From: Arcuatula senhousia
Lineage: Eukaryota; Mollusca; Bivalvia; Mytilida; Mytilidae
Direction: 5' to 3'
Length of the DNA stretch: 64,000 bases
NCBI GenBank assembly: GCA_963971305.1
Contig: OZ020306.1
Coordinates: forward strand, 38,027,512 to 38,091,511
Shown piece by piece: positions 12,365-23,530 of the stretch. The position numbers and the translations under genes are program-made. The number at the start of each line of letters is the position of its first letter. Position 1 is the stretch's first letter. The notes beneath the pieces are model-generated. The model was not told where the DNA came from and ran no database searches. It saw only the letters and a list, made by a program, of their open reading frames with translations.

Positions 12365-12554
12365 AATAAAATACCTGAAGTCGTTCATGCGTACAATATA
12401 GGTCACACTGGACGATTGGTGGGTGATACTTTGCTATCCAGGCCGAGCCGGAAAAACCACCCATGATAAAAATCTTGTTTAAATCTTTTATTTTATATGT
12501 CGTCTGCAAGGGATCACTATGCACTGTCCGTCTTTCGGCGTCACAAAAAAACAT
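12365..12554 (-). CDS. Candidate first exon of an unidentified gene
   Basis: I do not recognise this protein. From an ATG at 12554, just downstream of an in-frame TGA, about 63 residues of balanced, non-repetitive composition run (MFFCDAERRTVHSDPLQ ..., then IMGGFSGSAWIAKYHPP at about 31-47). They end at CTTCAG|GTATTTTATT, a good donor in phase 0. Read past the donor, the frame closes at 12306. No second exon was located downstream on the minus strand, and no domain is evident. It may be a true 5' exon, a pseudogene piece or chance. Composition is the only argument beyond the splice signal. Confidence 0.25.
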
Positions 12555-12992
12555 CCGTCACAGTTTTTCGGTCAACTACATGCCACCACCTCCTTATCTT
12601 TGACATGAAGCTAAATGTCCTTTTATACCATGTCCAGTAAAGCGATTTGTTGGCCTTTAGATATTGACTTCCTGTTTATTGAATGCTTCAGCTTAACGAA
12701 TAATGAAATCCGAAAATATTAAATACCTTTTTTGCGATATTTTTTTTCTTTTTCTTTATTTGTTTTAATTTTTTGGTAGGGGAGGCACTACATGCAAAAG
12801 CAAACTTACATTCATTCTATGTAACTGCCAGTCTGATTGAACTACAGCCCCCTACTTCGTTCTCGACAATGATTTGTGACAGGGGGGCTGCATGATTTAA
12901 TTTTGTTTACAGTAGTTACACACTGATTTGTGACGCTCTTGGAAAGAGCAGTATTTAATAAGCTGATTTTCCTATCCTGATGTTAGTTTTAG

Positions 12993-13621
12993 TTTGGTGG
13001 ACGTGTTTTTCAGCAAACAATAGGGATTCCAATGGGCACTAATTGTGCACCTTTGCTTGCTGATTTGTTTCTTCATTCATATGAAGCAGACTTCTTACAA
13101 TCTCTTCTAGACAAAAAAGACCGTAGACTAGCTCTCTCTTTCAACCTCGCGTTCCGTTATATTGATGATGTCCTTTCACTAAACAATTCTCGATTTGATG
13201 ACTTTCTCCATCTCATATATCCCCAGGTGCTTGAGATAAAGGACACAACGGATTCTAGGAAGTCTGCTTCATATTTAGATCTACATCTAGAAATTGACTC
13301 ATAAGACTTTCAACAAGGCTCTATGACAAACGTGATGACTTCAACTTCCCAATCGTCAACTTTCCCTTCTTGTGTAGCAACATTCCGTCCGCTCCAGCTT
13401 ATGGAGTTTACGTATCTCAATTGATTCGTTACTCCAGAGCGTGCGGGACTTACATCGATTTCCTTAGCAGAGCGACACGTCTGACGCAAAAATTGCTCAC
13501 ACAGGGTTATGTTGCTCCTCGGTTGCTGTCTTCACTCAAGAAATTTTACGGAGACATCATGCACTTATAGACAAACATGGGATTTCGATCTATCAGATGA
13601 GTGCAGATGTTGGTTTGTCAT
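12993..13621 (+). pseudogene. Broken reverse transcriptase (possibly Penelope-like)
   Basis: C-terminal half of a retroelement reverse transcriptase read in three frames. The first part (12993-13303) contains GIPMGTNCAPLLADLF and FRYIDDVLSL; the YIDD is the catalytic box of the RT palm. A frame change follows near 13303, with the second part (13309-13569) reading YDKRDDFNFP and GVYVSQLIRYSRA. After another shift, HHALIDKHGISIYQM runs to a TAG at 13619-13621. The N-terminal half is missing, with a stop just before 12993. The order and motifs match an RT family widespread in bivalves. I lean to Penelope-like elements, but no GIY-YIG domain is visible and the class is not proven. It is inactive as it stands. 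Confidence 0.8.
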
Positions 13622-13912
13622 AGGGTGTTGTTTTGTCTTCCTTTACCGGATTTGACACGCTGAATGGACTATTGGCAACGCGACGGGTGTGCTATAGCAA
13701 GCAGGAACTGCTTACTATTCCGGAGCACCTGAATTCACTCTTGTTTCGACTGGAGTTCGCGTTGTTGATTGATATTCAGTTATTTTGTGTTTCCATGGTT
13801 TACATGTTGTCTGTTTTTGTCCCGTTCTTGTTGGTGTTTACTGGTTTTGTCTCTGCCCTTTCGGACTTTTGATATTCGGATACCCCATTGGTACCTCTGC
13901 TTCTTTTAAATC
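13622..13912 (+). repeat. 3' tail of the reverse-transcriptase element
   Basis: Non-coding tail with CGGATTTGACACGCTGAATG, AGCACCTGAATTCACTC, then TTTGCCCTTTCGGACTTTTG-type and CCCCATTGGTACCTCT words. The same tail without an RT is found at 4440-4545, 19715-19980 and 35735-35905 (+), and at 32395-32465 and 47040-47240 (-). These are 5'-truncated copies, as expected of target-primed retrotransposition. Confidence 0.75.
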
Positions 13913-13974
13913 ATTTATTAATCCTAGATTGGGAAACAAACTCTCCAAGTTGCAGTTTTCGAATGAGGCACGTA

Positions 13975-14584
13975 CAGTTGAGCCCAGTTCTGACATCTCT
14001 ACTGTCCAGCTCTCCTGGCAGTTCTAGAACTGTTCTAGCCCTGAACAGCAGCTGTCATAACCTGTTCTAGGGTAGAACTGCCATAACCTGTTCTAACCTA
14101 TGACACCTTTAGAGCTATTCTAGGCCCTGACAGCTTAGAACTGTTCTAAGCCCTGACACCTTAGAACTGTTCTAGCCCTGGACAGTTCTGCACCCTGACA
14201 GTTCTAAATGACGTCACACGGTTATAAAAATACTCCTAATTCGGAAAATGCGCATATTTTCGGCATTATTATTTAATGAAACTCTATATATAAATTTATT
14301 TTAACCAGACAATTCTTCATTCTATACTGTCTGAAATCGTTACAATCAGTACTGTCATGGGGTAGAACTGTCCGAGGCTAGAACAGTTCTAAGCTGTCAG
14401 GGCACAGAACAGGTTAGAACTGTCAGGGGTTAGAACAATTTTAAATTTGTCGCGGGATAGAACTGTCAAGAACTGTTCTATGACAGAACAGGGCTTGTCA
14501 TAAACTGTCCTAGAACTGTCAGCAGAACAGAATTAGAACAGATTCCTGACAGTTCTAAAGAGATGTTAGAACTGGACTCAACTG
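13975..14584. mobile_element. Tc1/mariner-like non-autonomous element with palindromic arms
   Basis: 26-bp terminal inverted repeats (13975-14000 and 14559-14584, two mismatches), starting CAGTTGAG and ending CTCAACTG, are flanked directly by TA on both sides (13973-13974, 14585-14586). This is the hallmark of Tc1/mariner insertion. Both ~230-bp arms are built from repeats of AGAACTGTTCTAG and CCTGACAG in opposite orientations, around an AT-rich core (14210-14340). There is no transposase frame. The element is inserted just past the RT-element tail. Confidence 0.8.
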
Positions 14585-14717
14585 TATAGCGTCCCCTAGC
14601 TATTGAGCCTAAGGTGGGAAAATTTTTTGTCGCTTCCGAATGGCTAGTTTTGTTCCTTCAGATCATCCCTGCTAATAGTGCCAAGAAATAAAAATTGGTT
14701 TGTGAAATTTTCAACCC

Positions 14718-14796
14718 TGACCAGGATTGAACCACAAACCTTTGTGTAGGTAGCACTGCTCGTTATCCTCTTTACCACCGGTTTGACCACCGCCAT
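14718..14796 (-). repeat. tRNA-like head of a SINE
   Basis: On the minus strand a box-A-like TGGTCAAACCGG (14778-14789) precedes a box-B-like GGTTCAATCC (14724-14733) at tRNA spacing. The rest does not fold convincingly as a tRNA, so a tRNA-derived SINE head is more likely than a tRNA gene. Confidence 0.45.
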
Positions 14797-14892
14797 GTTG
14801 TTAATAGGACAGGCACGTAAACAATTTTATTGTGTTTTTTATACTATTATACTGAAGCTTACATCTATAAAGTTTCGTGAACATCTTGTTTC

Positions 14893-15070
14893 GAGCATGT
14901 CCCGGGTGACGAATTAGTACTCAGCTGAGCCCAGGTTGTCGGAAAGGACGACTAGCCTCTTGAGAATCCGACGGTTGGTCAGTGCTTAGCCAACATAGCG
15001 ATCCTGGTTTGTACCTAGTAGGCTGAATATGGCGGCTCATGTGCTGAGGGATTGTCAGGTCAGAGATCTA
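14893..15070 (+). repeat. Degenerate GC-rich repeat fragment
   Basis: CCCGGGTGACGAATTAG, TACTCAGCTGAG and GTCAGTGCTTAGCC resemble the start of the GC-rich family, as at 41398-41660 (GTTAGTGCTCAGC). Strongly diverged. Confidence 0.35.
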
Positions 15071-15850
15071 CACTATTGTGTCCGTTTGAAGTTTCTTAAT
15101 TAGTTATACAGTATTCGTATCATTACAAGAAATTATTAGAAAAAAAGCAATAATGGTGCATTTTCGAATTTAATGATATTATTGTTTTAAATTTGGGAAA
15201 ATAATTGGTTCTGTGTATTTAAAATTCAAAATTAGATAAAAGTAGAAACAAGTTTAGTACTGGTTGATGATCTATGAAATACTCTCTGGAGACATTTTAG
15301 TAGAAACATTAAAACTTACAGAATAATTATAAGATAAAAATTGACGAGGATGCCTTGGTTAGAGTTAAGAAATTACAATTTTATGTTGTACTCAGACCAT
15401 AGACCAATCAGTTTCTGTCATTAATTGTAAGTTAATGGTCGTATTTTTGTAAAAAGTTTTTTTAAGAACGGTATTGTTTTACTTCCCGAATTCCAATAGT
15501 ATTTGTATGTTCTAAATAAATCCCACAAGACCGCAGGGTAATCACTTTTTTCTTGAAAAGACTATAAATTCAATCAGTTCTATCTTTGGCCTTTTCAGGT
15601 TAAAATGTATTGATGTTGGTTCACATGAACTGTTCAGTTTCAATTTTAGTTAATTAAGTCTTATATTACCTGACAATTTTTTATCTGTCGATTATTAGAA
15701 TATTGCAATTAAGGCCACGACCGGAAAATCCGCTTCGTATTTGGATTTTTATTTTGAAAGAGACGGTTAATGAAGACTTCTGAATTATATCTGAAAAAAA
15801 AAAAACATAACTGTAGCTTGTGCAGAATTGATGCGTCTTTTTTTAATATT
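15071..15850. other. AT-rich, no feature seen
   Basis: No coding frame or repeat structure recognised between the repeat fragment and the non-LTR retroelement remnant. Confidence 0.4.
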
Positions 15851-15883
15851 TTCTGGATAATGAAGTAAACGTTTCAAAAACGT

Positions 15884-16384
15884 TTGAAAAAAATACAGAA
15901 CAAAAATCAAATGAACGTACATATTAAAACAAGGCTTTGTTTTAATGATGAACTTATAATAAACAAAATATCTAGCTTTGATGCTTCCTCGAAATTATAC
16001 CTTTACAGCAAGTTAAAGTCTGATGTTAATGTTTCAGATTACTTAAACCTTCCAAACTTTAATAGTAGAAAAATACTTACCAAACTACGTACATGTATTA
16101 GTGACCATAATCTAGAGATCGAACTTGGTAGATACAAGAATATACCAAGAGAACAAAGATTTTGTAAATCATGCAAAATAATTGATGATGAAGCTCATTT
16201 CTTCTTTCATTGTCAACTTAATAATAATATAAGAAAAACATTTATTGACTCAATACAAAAACAATATGCTAATTTTAACCAGCTTGAAACCATTGATAAA
16301 TTGATTTTTGTACTTAACCCAAATATGGATGTTTTGCCCACGGTTGTTGATTTTATAAAGCAATCATTTGAGTTGCGACAATGA
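15884..16384 (+). pseudogene. C-terminal end of a non-LTR retrotransposon ORF2-like protein
   Basis: An open frame of 166 residues whose middle reads IELGRYKNIPREQRFCKSC followed by IIDDEAHFFFHCQ. This is the C-x2-C ... H-x4-C cluster typical of the C-terminal tail of non-LTR retrotransposon polyproteins (after the RT domain). No endonuclease or RT is present, so the copy is 5'-truncated. It closes with a TGA at 16382-16384, and a 3' UTR ending in AATAAAGTC (16525-16533) plus an A-run follows. The surviving frame is intact, suggesting a fairly young insertion. It is not a host gene. Confidence 0.75.
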
Positions 16385-16552
16385 GATCCACATTGGTCAA
16401 AGTCAAACATATTTGTAAATACTATATAATGTCTTTGTATGTAGAGTTACATGTTCATTGTTTATTGTATGTTTTTACACGTATATTTGTATTTGCTTAA
16501 CCTCTTTGAGGTTTTTATCATGCAATAAAGTCTATTTTAAAAAAAACACATT
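16385..16552 (+). repeat. 3' UTR and poly(A) end of the non-LTR copy
   Basis: About 165 bases of AT-rich 3' UTR end in TGCAATAAAGTC followed by TTTTAAAAAAAAC. The AATAAA signal and A-run mark the retrotransposed mRNA end. Confidence 0.65.
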
Positions 16553-16594
16553 TGTGTTGTGTCCAATTTCAATTTCTAAATTCTCTATAAAATT

Positions 16595-16760
16595 GTATGT
16601 GTCAGGCCCTTAAAGGGACCCGGATGGCAAAACAATATGACCGCAGCAGATTTGAGGTTGGTTAAGGTAAACTTATGAATGTTCAGGACCCTTGCCTTTG
16701 CTCACGGACTAGGGTGTTTGCATAGCAAGATGAATTGAGCTTCCATATCAATTTGCATGC
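16595..16760 (+). repeat. GC-rich repeat fragment
   Basis: GGGACCCGGATGGC and GACCGCAGCAG match the head of the GC-rich family (minus-strand copy at 1-245), then the similarity fades. Confidence 0.4.
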
Positions 16761-17042
16761 CATATTTGTTTATTTTTCTTTCATCTTTCGTACCTCGATG
16801 ACAAGTCGCTTGTGTCACGTTTCCGGCACCAGGTCATGAACTTACAATTTGCGCACGTAAAAATTTGATCTTATCTAAGTAAATTTTCCCAACTTTATGT
16901 TGCATTTGGATATTAATACGCAAATGAAAAAAATAATATGAGTCTTGTTCCTCAATTTCGTGAAGAACAGATTGTTCTTTCATTCTAGTACTAAAATTTG
17001 GCTCTGCCTTTTAATGCCTAAGCACTTTGATTTTCTTTTAAG

Positions 17043-18013
17043 CCCACCTGGACCGAAGGCTATTGCCATCACTTGGCGTCCGACGTCGTCGTCGTCTGTC
17101 GTCCGTTAACAATTTTTCAGAAATCGTCTTTGTAACTACTAAAAAGGATTTAAGGAAACTTGGTATGATTGATCCTTAGGGTGTCTTGCACAATAGTTGT
17201 GTTTCGATTTTTGATTCGTCAAAAACATGGCCGCCGATGCTAAAAAATAAACCATGAGGGCAGACTACTGTAAATAAAAAAAGTAAAAAAGATAGATAAA
17301 ATCTGATGCAGCCCTCCTTCTTCAGCATCACAAGCTCTACAAAAGTCTCTAATGGTTCAAAGCTGTCAGGTGACCCCTTATAGGGGTTTTGTCCATTTGA
17401 AGGTAAAAAAAGTGTTCATGTTTTTGCTCTATAAAATGAAAACTATTGTAGATAGAGAAAAGCTGTTGCTTGGTTGAACCTTCAGCTCATTGAGCTCTAC
17501 AAAAGTCTCCAAGTGGTCCAAGTTGTCAGACGACCCCTCATAGGGGTTATGACCCTTTTAATGCAAAAATATCGTTTTTCCATGTTTTTGCTATATAGAA
17601 TGAAAACTATTGTAGATAGAAAAAAGTTGTTGTTTGCTTTTGAGCACTACAAAAGTCTAATGGGTCAAAGCTGTGAGGTGACCCTTAATAGGGACTATGG
17701 CCCTTTAAAGGTCAAAAATTGCATTTGTTCATGTTTTGCCCAAGTAGAATATAAACAATTGCAGACGGAGAAAAGCTGTTGCTTGCTTAAACCTTAAACT
17801 CCTTGCGCTTTATTAAAGTTGCCAATAGGGGTAATTGCCCTTCAAAGGTAGAAATAGCGTGAATAAAAGTATTGCAGATAAAGAAAAGCCGTTGCTTGCA
17901 TATATTAAAATTTCAGCCAATTAAGCTCTACAAAGGTCTCCATTGGGTCAAAGAAGAGCATCAATAGCTTAAGGAACAGGCAAGCGATTCAGGCTCCTGT
18001 GAGCCTCTTGTTT
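17043..18013 (+). repeat. Class-1 hairpin-headed repeat, ~160-bp monomers
   Basis: Truncated head (AAGCCCACCTGGACCGAAGG), CCGTC-rich leader (GGCGTCCGACGTCGTCGTCG), then three to four monomers of about 160 bp carrying CTCTACAAAAGTCT (17335, 17497, about 17645, about 17931). It closes with AGGCTCCTGTGAGCCTC. Small open frames inside are shadows. Confidence 0.75.
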
Positions 18014-19714
18014 AATCATTTCTCCTCATGAATACTTCTATATTTATCAATATAACACACATAGTCTTATCAATGAAAACAACGTCTAAAATTCTAATTT
18101 TAGTGTCGTTGTTAGTAATACATTGTGTAGTTTGGTAAAGTTTGGCGTTTCTTTGTAGTGAAGGTGTATGAAATGACTTCTGTGTTTTGGCGCTTTTGTT
18201 CAAATCACCTCTAGCTTTCCTTGTCTGTATAGAATATCAATTTTATAATTATTACATAAAAATATTTTGGTTCAATTAATAGGAGTACTGAGTTGTATTC
18301 AACCATGTATGCAGCAAATCCCTTCCTTCAGAATACAAACAGTTTTTACAAAGAAAACACGTGTACCGTTGAAAAGGACAGATAGTAAAAAGAAATAGTT
18401 CTTTCAGACAAAATCTTCAGTGATACCTCAAAAATAAAAGGCGAGCTGCGTCTTATGGTACCAAAATGTAACATACAAAATTTTAAGACCATTGCTTAGA
18501 AAATGGAGATAAAAAATACGAATGGTATCAAATCTGATATAAAATGGTACTGCACATTAATTTATTCGCATTTATGATTGATGCCGGATTAAATTAAGAA
18601 TTTGTATAAATTTCTTACGATTAAAATACATCTAATTTTTTTTTAATTATTAAGTGTTGAGTTACTCAACTGAACTGACGTGATATTTCTTTGCGCTCTA
18701 ATGTGCTCGTCGAGTAAATGATCTTGACATCTATCTAGAGATCCAGCATCTTGAGAGTCTAGTGTGTTTACAGCTATCCCTATAGACGTAATAAAATAAC
18801 AATAATTTGGTGTTCGAGCAAGAAGAAAGATTGTTCTGACATTTCTTAAATCGCTATAAAACATATTGTTGTCTTCGAGCAATTAATTCTGCGCTTTCTC
18901 CTCCAGACTAAGATGGTCAATATATATGTTATTTATTTCGATAACTAATAGAACTCCTGACGTTTATATTGCATTTATTGATACTTTACTATTTCTATAC
19001 CATAGTTTTATTGACAATTTTGCTATTAAAGAACCCTTGAAATTAATGAATATAATGTCTTTTTAATACAAAAATCATATTGTCTTAAGGCAATGCCCTA
19101 AAAGGTCTAAAACATTTTTATATTTAGAATTTGTAACACATTATTGGTGGACATTTAAGATGATTGTCTATTATTAGGTCTGAGATGCTAGATAAACAAA
19201 TGACGTTGGAAATATTGATCTCAACAGTTCGAGAAAAAAATCCCAACGTGTTTGTTTTATAACAACAGTACAAACACCCCCAAATATCATGTCGTTTTAA
19301 CCTTTTGAATGTTCTACGTTTCGTTGTTTAAGATTCTCAAATATCTAACAAAACCCAATATAAGGTTAAAATGCCTTTCCTAGCTGACTGTAAGCTTTCT
19401 TCTAAAAAAAAATAACATATATTTGAAATAAGATATCAAAATAGTAAAAGAAAAACAATTTAAAACCGAGTCATTTGCGCATTGAAAGGTCGGAGTGACA
19501 TTAAACAAGAATTTGAAAATTACTTTATTTCGAAGAATTTGAAAATTACTTTATTTCCGAGCTTGAGAAATGAAAAGTGATAGTGCGGGAAGTCTGCCAC
19601 GCAAAATTACATTCAAAGGATTGTGAAAGAAACTCGGTTGATGGCAACGTCTCTCAAGACTCAATCTCTCTAATGAATTAAAATATCGGTTTAACTTAAA
19701 GTTCGCATTTTTTA
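18014..19714. other. No supported gene; one tandem duplication
   Basis: AT-rich. At 19509-19558 a ~24-base unit (GAATTTGAAAATTACTTTAT) is duplicated head to tail. A minus-strand frame at 18643-18882 has protein-like composition but lacks a proper start and any known domain. Confidence 0.4.
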
Positions 19715-19980
19715 CTTTTACCGGATTTGACATACAATAAATTAATCGTTTGAAACGCGACTAGTGTGTTATGACAATCAAGAACAGCTTACTCTTCCGG
19801 AACATCTGAGTTCACTCGAGCTATGTCCACGTTGCTGAATGCAGTTTAGTTTTTTGTTTGTACTATTTGTTTTTTCCCTTTGGTTCTCTCTTGTCTTTTA
19901 TGTCTACTGGTTATATGCCTTAACTGTCTTTAACTTTTGATATTTCAAAGCCCCATTGGAACTCGATTTCTTTTCTGTAA
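19715..19980 (+). repeat. RT-element 3' tail, dispersed copy
   Basis: CCGGATTTGACATACAATAA, CAAGAACAGCTTACTCTTCC, CATCTGAGTTCACTCG, then a TTTTGATATTTCAAAGCCCC/ATTGGAACTC ending, collinear with 13640-13905. No RT upstream. Confidence 0.65.
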
Positions 19981-20149
19981 AACAAAACAATATCGGGAAC
20001 AAAGTTAAAAATGTCTAGATCGTAGAAAAACCTCAACTTGGAGAAACAAACAACGAGCATAAGTCGGAACACTGTGAACTAGTGGTTTTTCATTGAAAAC
20101 AAATACTGAAATATTAGTTGGTCCATTAGAGATTTTATGTCCCTTTTTC

Positions 20150-21060
20150 GGTCATAATCGGTTTTGCTTTAATGAAAATTATTTTAAATAGAGAAAATCT
20201 GTTGCTTGTTTTCATTCTCAGTTCAAAAAGCTCTAAAAAGGTGTCATCGAGGTCAAAATTGCTAGATGACAACTTTAAGAGATACTGTTCCTTTAAAATG
20301 TAAAAATTGTACTTTGGGTTACATGTAATAGAATAAGACAATTGCTTGCTAAAAGTTCAGCTCAGGAAGATCTATAATTGCCAATCACTTTTACCCCTTG
20401 TCATTTTTTTTTCACAGAAAATGTGTGACAATGTTTTAACTTTTTGCAAAAACACTACACCAAAGAAATTGATTTAAAATTTGGTACGCCATGTCAGGAC
20501 CTTTGTGATCTTTTATTTTTGATGTGTCTGCATTGTTGTGTGTTTTCTCTCTGATACTTGAGATTGATTCTTATTAAAGTTCGATAGTTTTGTTTTTGCC
20601 TTTATTTAACTCTATTTTTTTTATAATCTCTATTAAAGATGGCCTTGTTTAATGACGAATCAATCAACTGAGAGATCAATTTATAGAACAACCCTACCAA
20701 GTTTGGCTACACTTGGCCAAGTGGATTCAGAGAAGGGGGATTTGAATAGGCGACAGACGCCGAGTGATGACTGTAGCTCACCTGGACCTTAAATCTTTCG
20801 ACTGATAAAATGTTCAGCTGAAAAAAAGCTCTGTTAAAGTCTTCAAAGTGTCAAAGTTGTTACGAGACCCCTTTCAGTGGTTTCGGTCTTAAAGGTCAAA
20901 ATTTAGTTTCTACACGTATGCATTATAGTGTAAAATCTATTTCAAATTGTTTCTTTAAATCTCTACCAATAAGGGAAAACATACACTTTTGGGATTATCA
21001 GTATCAGTGGTGACCAGGTCAGCGATTCTGGCTCTTGCAGCCCTATAGTAACTGTGACGC
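20150..21060. repeat. Degenerate class-1 fragments in both orientations
   Basis: 20150-20400 (+) holds monomer words (AAGCTCTAAAAAGGTGTC, AGATGACAAC). 20660-20790 (-) ends in a head remnant, GTAGCTCACCTGGACC. 20800-21060 (+) has CTCTGTTAAAGTCTTCAAAG and a decayed tail, CAGCGATTCTGGCTCTTGC. These read as overlapping old insertions. Confidence 0.5.
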
Positions 21061-21088
21061 TTTATGAACATCAATGCTTATGGTTTTT

Positions 21089-21742
21089 AGCTCACCTTGC
21101 CGAAGGCAATGTGAGCTTTTACAATCACTTGTCGTCCGTCGTCCGTCGTCTGTCGTCCGTCGTTCAACTTTTCAAAAATCTTCTTCTCTGAAACCGCTTA
21201 GTCAAATGTAATGAAACTTGGTAGGGTTGTTCTGTAGTATGTCCTCTACAAAACCATTGTTCGAATTTTTGATTCGACAAAAAACATGGCCGCCATGGCT
21301 AAAAATAGAACATAGGTGTAAATTGCAGTTTTTTGCAAATTACTCAAAAACCGTAACAGATATCAAAATTCTGGCATGATAGGATAAAAGTGATCAGCAC
21401 CTTAAGATCTACCTGCTTAGAAATTTTCAAGAAGATCCAACAACTGATGTAGGAGTTATTGCCCTTTTTCTGGATTTTTTCAAAATTTTTACTTATTTAG
21501 CCCTATATCTTGAAAACTATACAAGATATTTCAAAAATTTAATTTGCATATGACTAAGCACATAAAGATCTAAAAATTATGTTTGGGGTCAAAGTTGTAA
21601 GACCTTTGTTGATAGGAGTTGTTTCCCTTAGAATATTAAAATTGATAATTCCACAGAGTAGCAGTCCTTTGTTAAAATATCCAGCTTATAAACATCATCT
21701 AATACAAGGTGAGCGATTCAGGCTCCTGGGAGCCTCTAGTTT
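21089..21742 (+). repeat. Class-1 hairpin-headed repeat, one ~500-bp monomer
   Basis: The head hairpin AGCTCACCTTGCC-GAA-GGCAATGTGAGCT (21089-21117) leads into GTCGTCCGTCGTCCGTCG, then a single monomer (CATGGCCGCCATGGC, GATCAGCACCTTAAGATC). The tail is GGTGAGCGATTCAGGCTCC plus GGGAGCCTC (21708-21735). Confidence 0.8.
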
Positions 21743-21959
21743 GTGTATATTAATGCCGACTCTTATTAATTTATTACATAGAAGAACCAAAATTCCGATA
21801 GGACAAAAACAAAACTATATCAGCTGGAGAGGACGGAATGTTGCTTCACAAGAAATGAAAGCTGAAGTCACGTTGAAAGAAATAAGTCATCCTTGAGCGA
21901 TTATTTCAAGATGTAGATATAAATATGGAACATACTTCCTTATCTAAAATCCCCAAGAA

Positions 21960-22095
21960 AAAAGAAAATCATCAACATAGCAGAAGGTTGAGCCAGTCTG
22001 ATCTCGTAAATTCCTATCCCACTTCATGCTCATCGTATCACCCTTTCATTTCATCGCGCTTACATGTATTTAGAGTAAAGTAAGAAATAAGTAAG
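21960..22095 (+). repeat. 3' end fragment of the GC-rich repeat
   Basis: CACTTCATGCTCATCGTATC and AGAGTAAAGTAAGAAATAAG match the end of the copies at 22660-23055 and 59190-59690. Confidence 0.45.
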
Positions 22096-22659
22096 CCTCA
22101 GCTATTCTCAAGTACATATTGGCATGTTGTATCATTGGATGCATTTTCTAATCCCTTCGAAACCAGTACTTTCTTTATGCCATAAATTTGGGTTTAACTC
22201 AAAACATTTATCCTATCACAATTTATTCACAATTTTAATTTGTCTAAAACGTTTATGTTTTTTCATGCACTAGAAAAAATAAATATGGATAATATTGATC
22301 ATATCCAGACTTTTGAACAGGATCGTCATTATTCCTTACAATATGGAATCTGATATTGACAAATAGCCAACAGAATATGCATACTAAGCTGTTTTGTATG
22401 ACAATATTGCATTTACAATAAGTTTGGTGTGTTTATCTTTCAAAATATCCATTTATCATAAGAGAATATTTTTAAAGTTTATTCATATAAGCTAATATAA
22501 GGATGTTGTGTATATTTGACACAAGAAAAAAAAAGATTTCCATTAAAAAATCATTAAATATTGTTTAAAGTCTTTTATGATGTGTTTGTATATAACGATT
22601 TTAGTGTTATAATATAACAAAATAACTTTCAAAAAGTTTGTTTTGCTTTTGTACTTCGG

Positions 22660-23055
22660 CTATCGGGTTAGGCTGCTCTTCTACAAGATCAACTATGCCC
22701 CAGGTGGGGGAATGGGGGTAGTCCTGTAATCATGTGGACCAGGATCGTGAAAAACATGACCGCGATTCGAATTGGTGAACCTTGATTGAAAAATGTCACT
22801 TTCGTCGCACGTAATAGAATCCTGCTGCAGGTTTCGATAAGGTAGTACCCGTAAAATCCCCTGCAGGAGGCTTAACTACCCGATCCTTCTCATCCATCCA
22901 TTTTCCAGTGTCAGTCAGATTTCTCACCCCCGGTTGGCCTTGTCGTCTTCATTACCTCCACTTTACATGATTTCATGTTCATTTTATCACCCTCGATCCC
23001 TAATAGAGCCGAACATCTACTGCTTCGGAGTAAAGCTAACTAAATAGCACAATAC
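22660..23055 (+). repeat. GC-rich dispersed repeat, 3' two-thirds
   Basis: GCCCCAGGTGGGGGAATG, AATCCTGCTGCAGGTTTCG, TACCCGTAAAATCCCC, CGGTTGGCCTTGTCGTC, CATGTTCATTTTATCACCCT and CGGAGTAAAGCTAACT run in the same order as in the copy at 59190-59690. No coding frame is conserved between the two. Confidence 0.7.
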
Positions 23056-23419
23056 TGTTTTACTCATACAATTTCAGATTCATTTGATAAACCCAATTTT
23101 TATAGGGATAAATTTAGCATTGTAAGCTTCATTATATATCATGCATTACCAACATTAAAACTAATTCCTAAAACTTTCTTTCTCTAAAATTCGAATTTTA
23201 TTCGATGATGATAAGATGCAGCAATAATTAAACCATAGGCATATTTGGTCCTCCACGTGTCCTCGTTTGAAAAACATTTTCATTTCGCAGTAAATTTGAT
23301 AAATTTCCGTACCTCACAAAATGTACTGTCAAAAATTTGAAATGTGCTTTTATGAAACTTTTTTTTTGTACTGTATATTTACGAGGCTGTTCATTTTGCG
23401 ATTTGTCGAAAAAACAGTT

Positions 23420-23530
23420 CTATCACAATGAAAATGTGGTATTTCGCGACGATTTATTTTCGCGAATTTTTGTTCTTCGCAAAATACGCAGAAATAAATC
23501 GCTCGTGAAAATAAGTTGGTTAACAGTATT
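23420..23530. repeat. Imperfect palindrome rich in TTCGCG
   Basis: TATTTCGCGACGATTTATTT and TTCGCGAATTTTTG fold on GCAAAATACGCAGAAATAAA and TCGCTCGTGAAAATAAG. A related foldback lies at 53526-53672. Confidence 0.5.

Noticed and set aside
13975..14584. AGAAC/GTTCT palindromes as a steroid-receptor response array
   Set aside because: The half-sites lack the 3-base spacer and are arranged as mirrored transposon arms; called as a TIR element instead.
14718..14796. Functional tRNA gene on the minus strand
   Set aside because: Box A and B words are present, but a convincing cloverleaf with paired acceptor stem was not found; SINE head preferred.
18643..18882. Minus-strand 79-codon frame with protein-like composition
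   Set aside because: Starts with a non-ATG codon, has no known motif and no clear splice acceptor at its 5' side.
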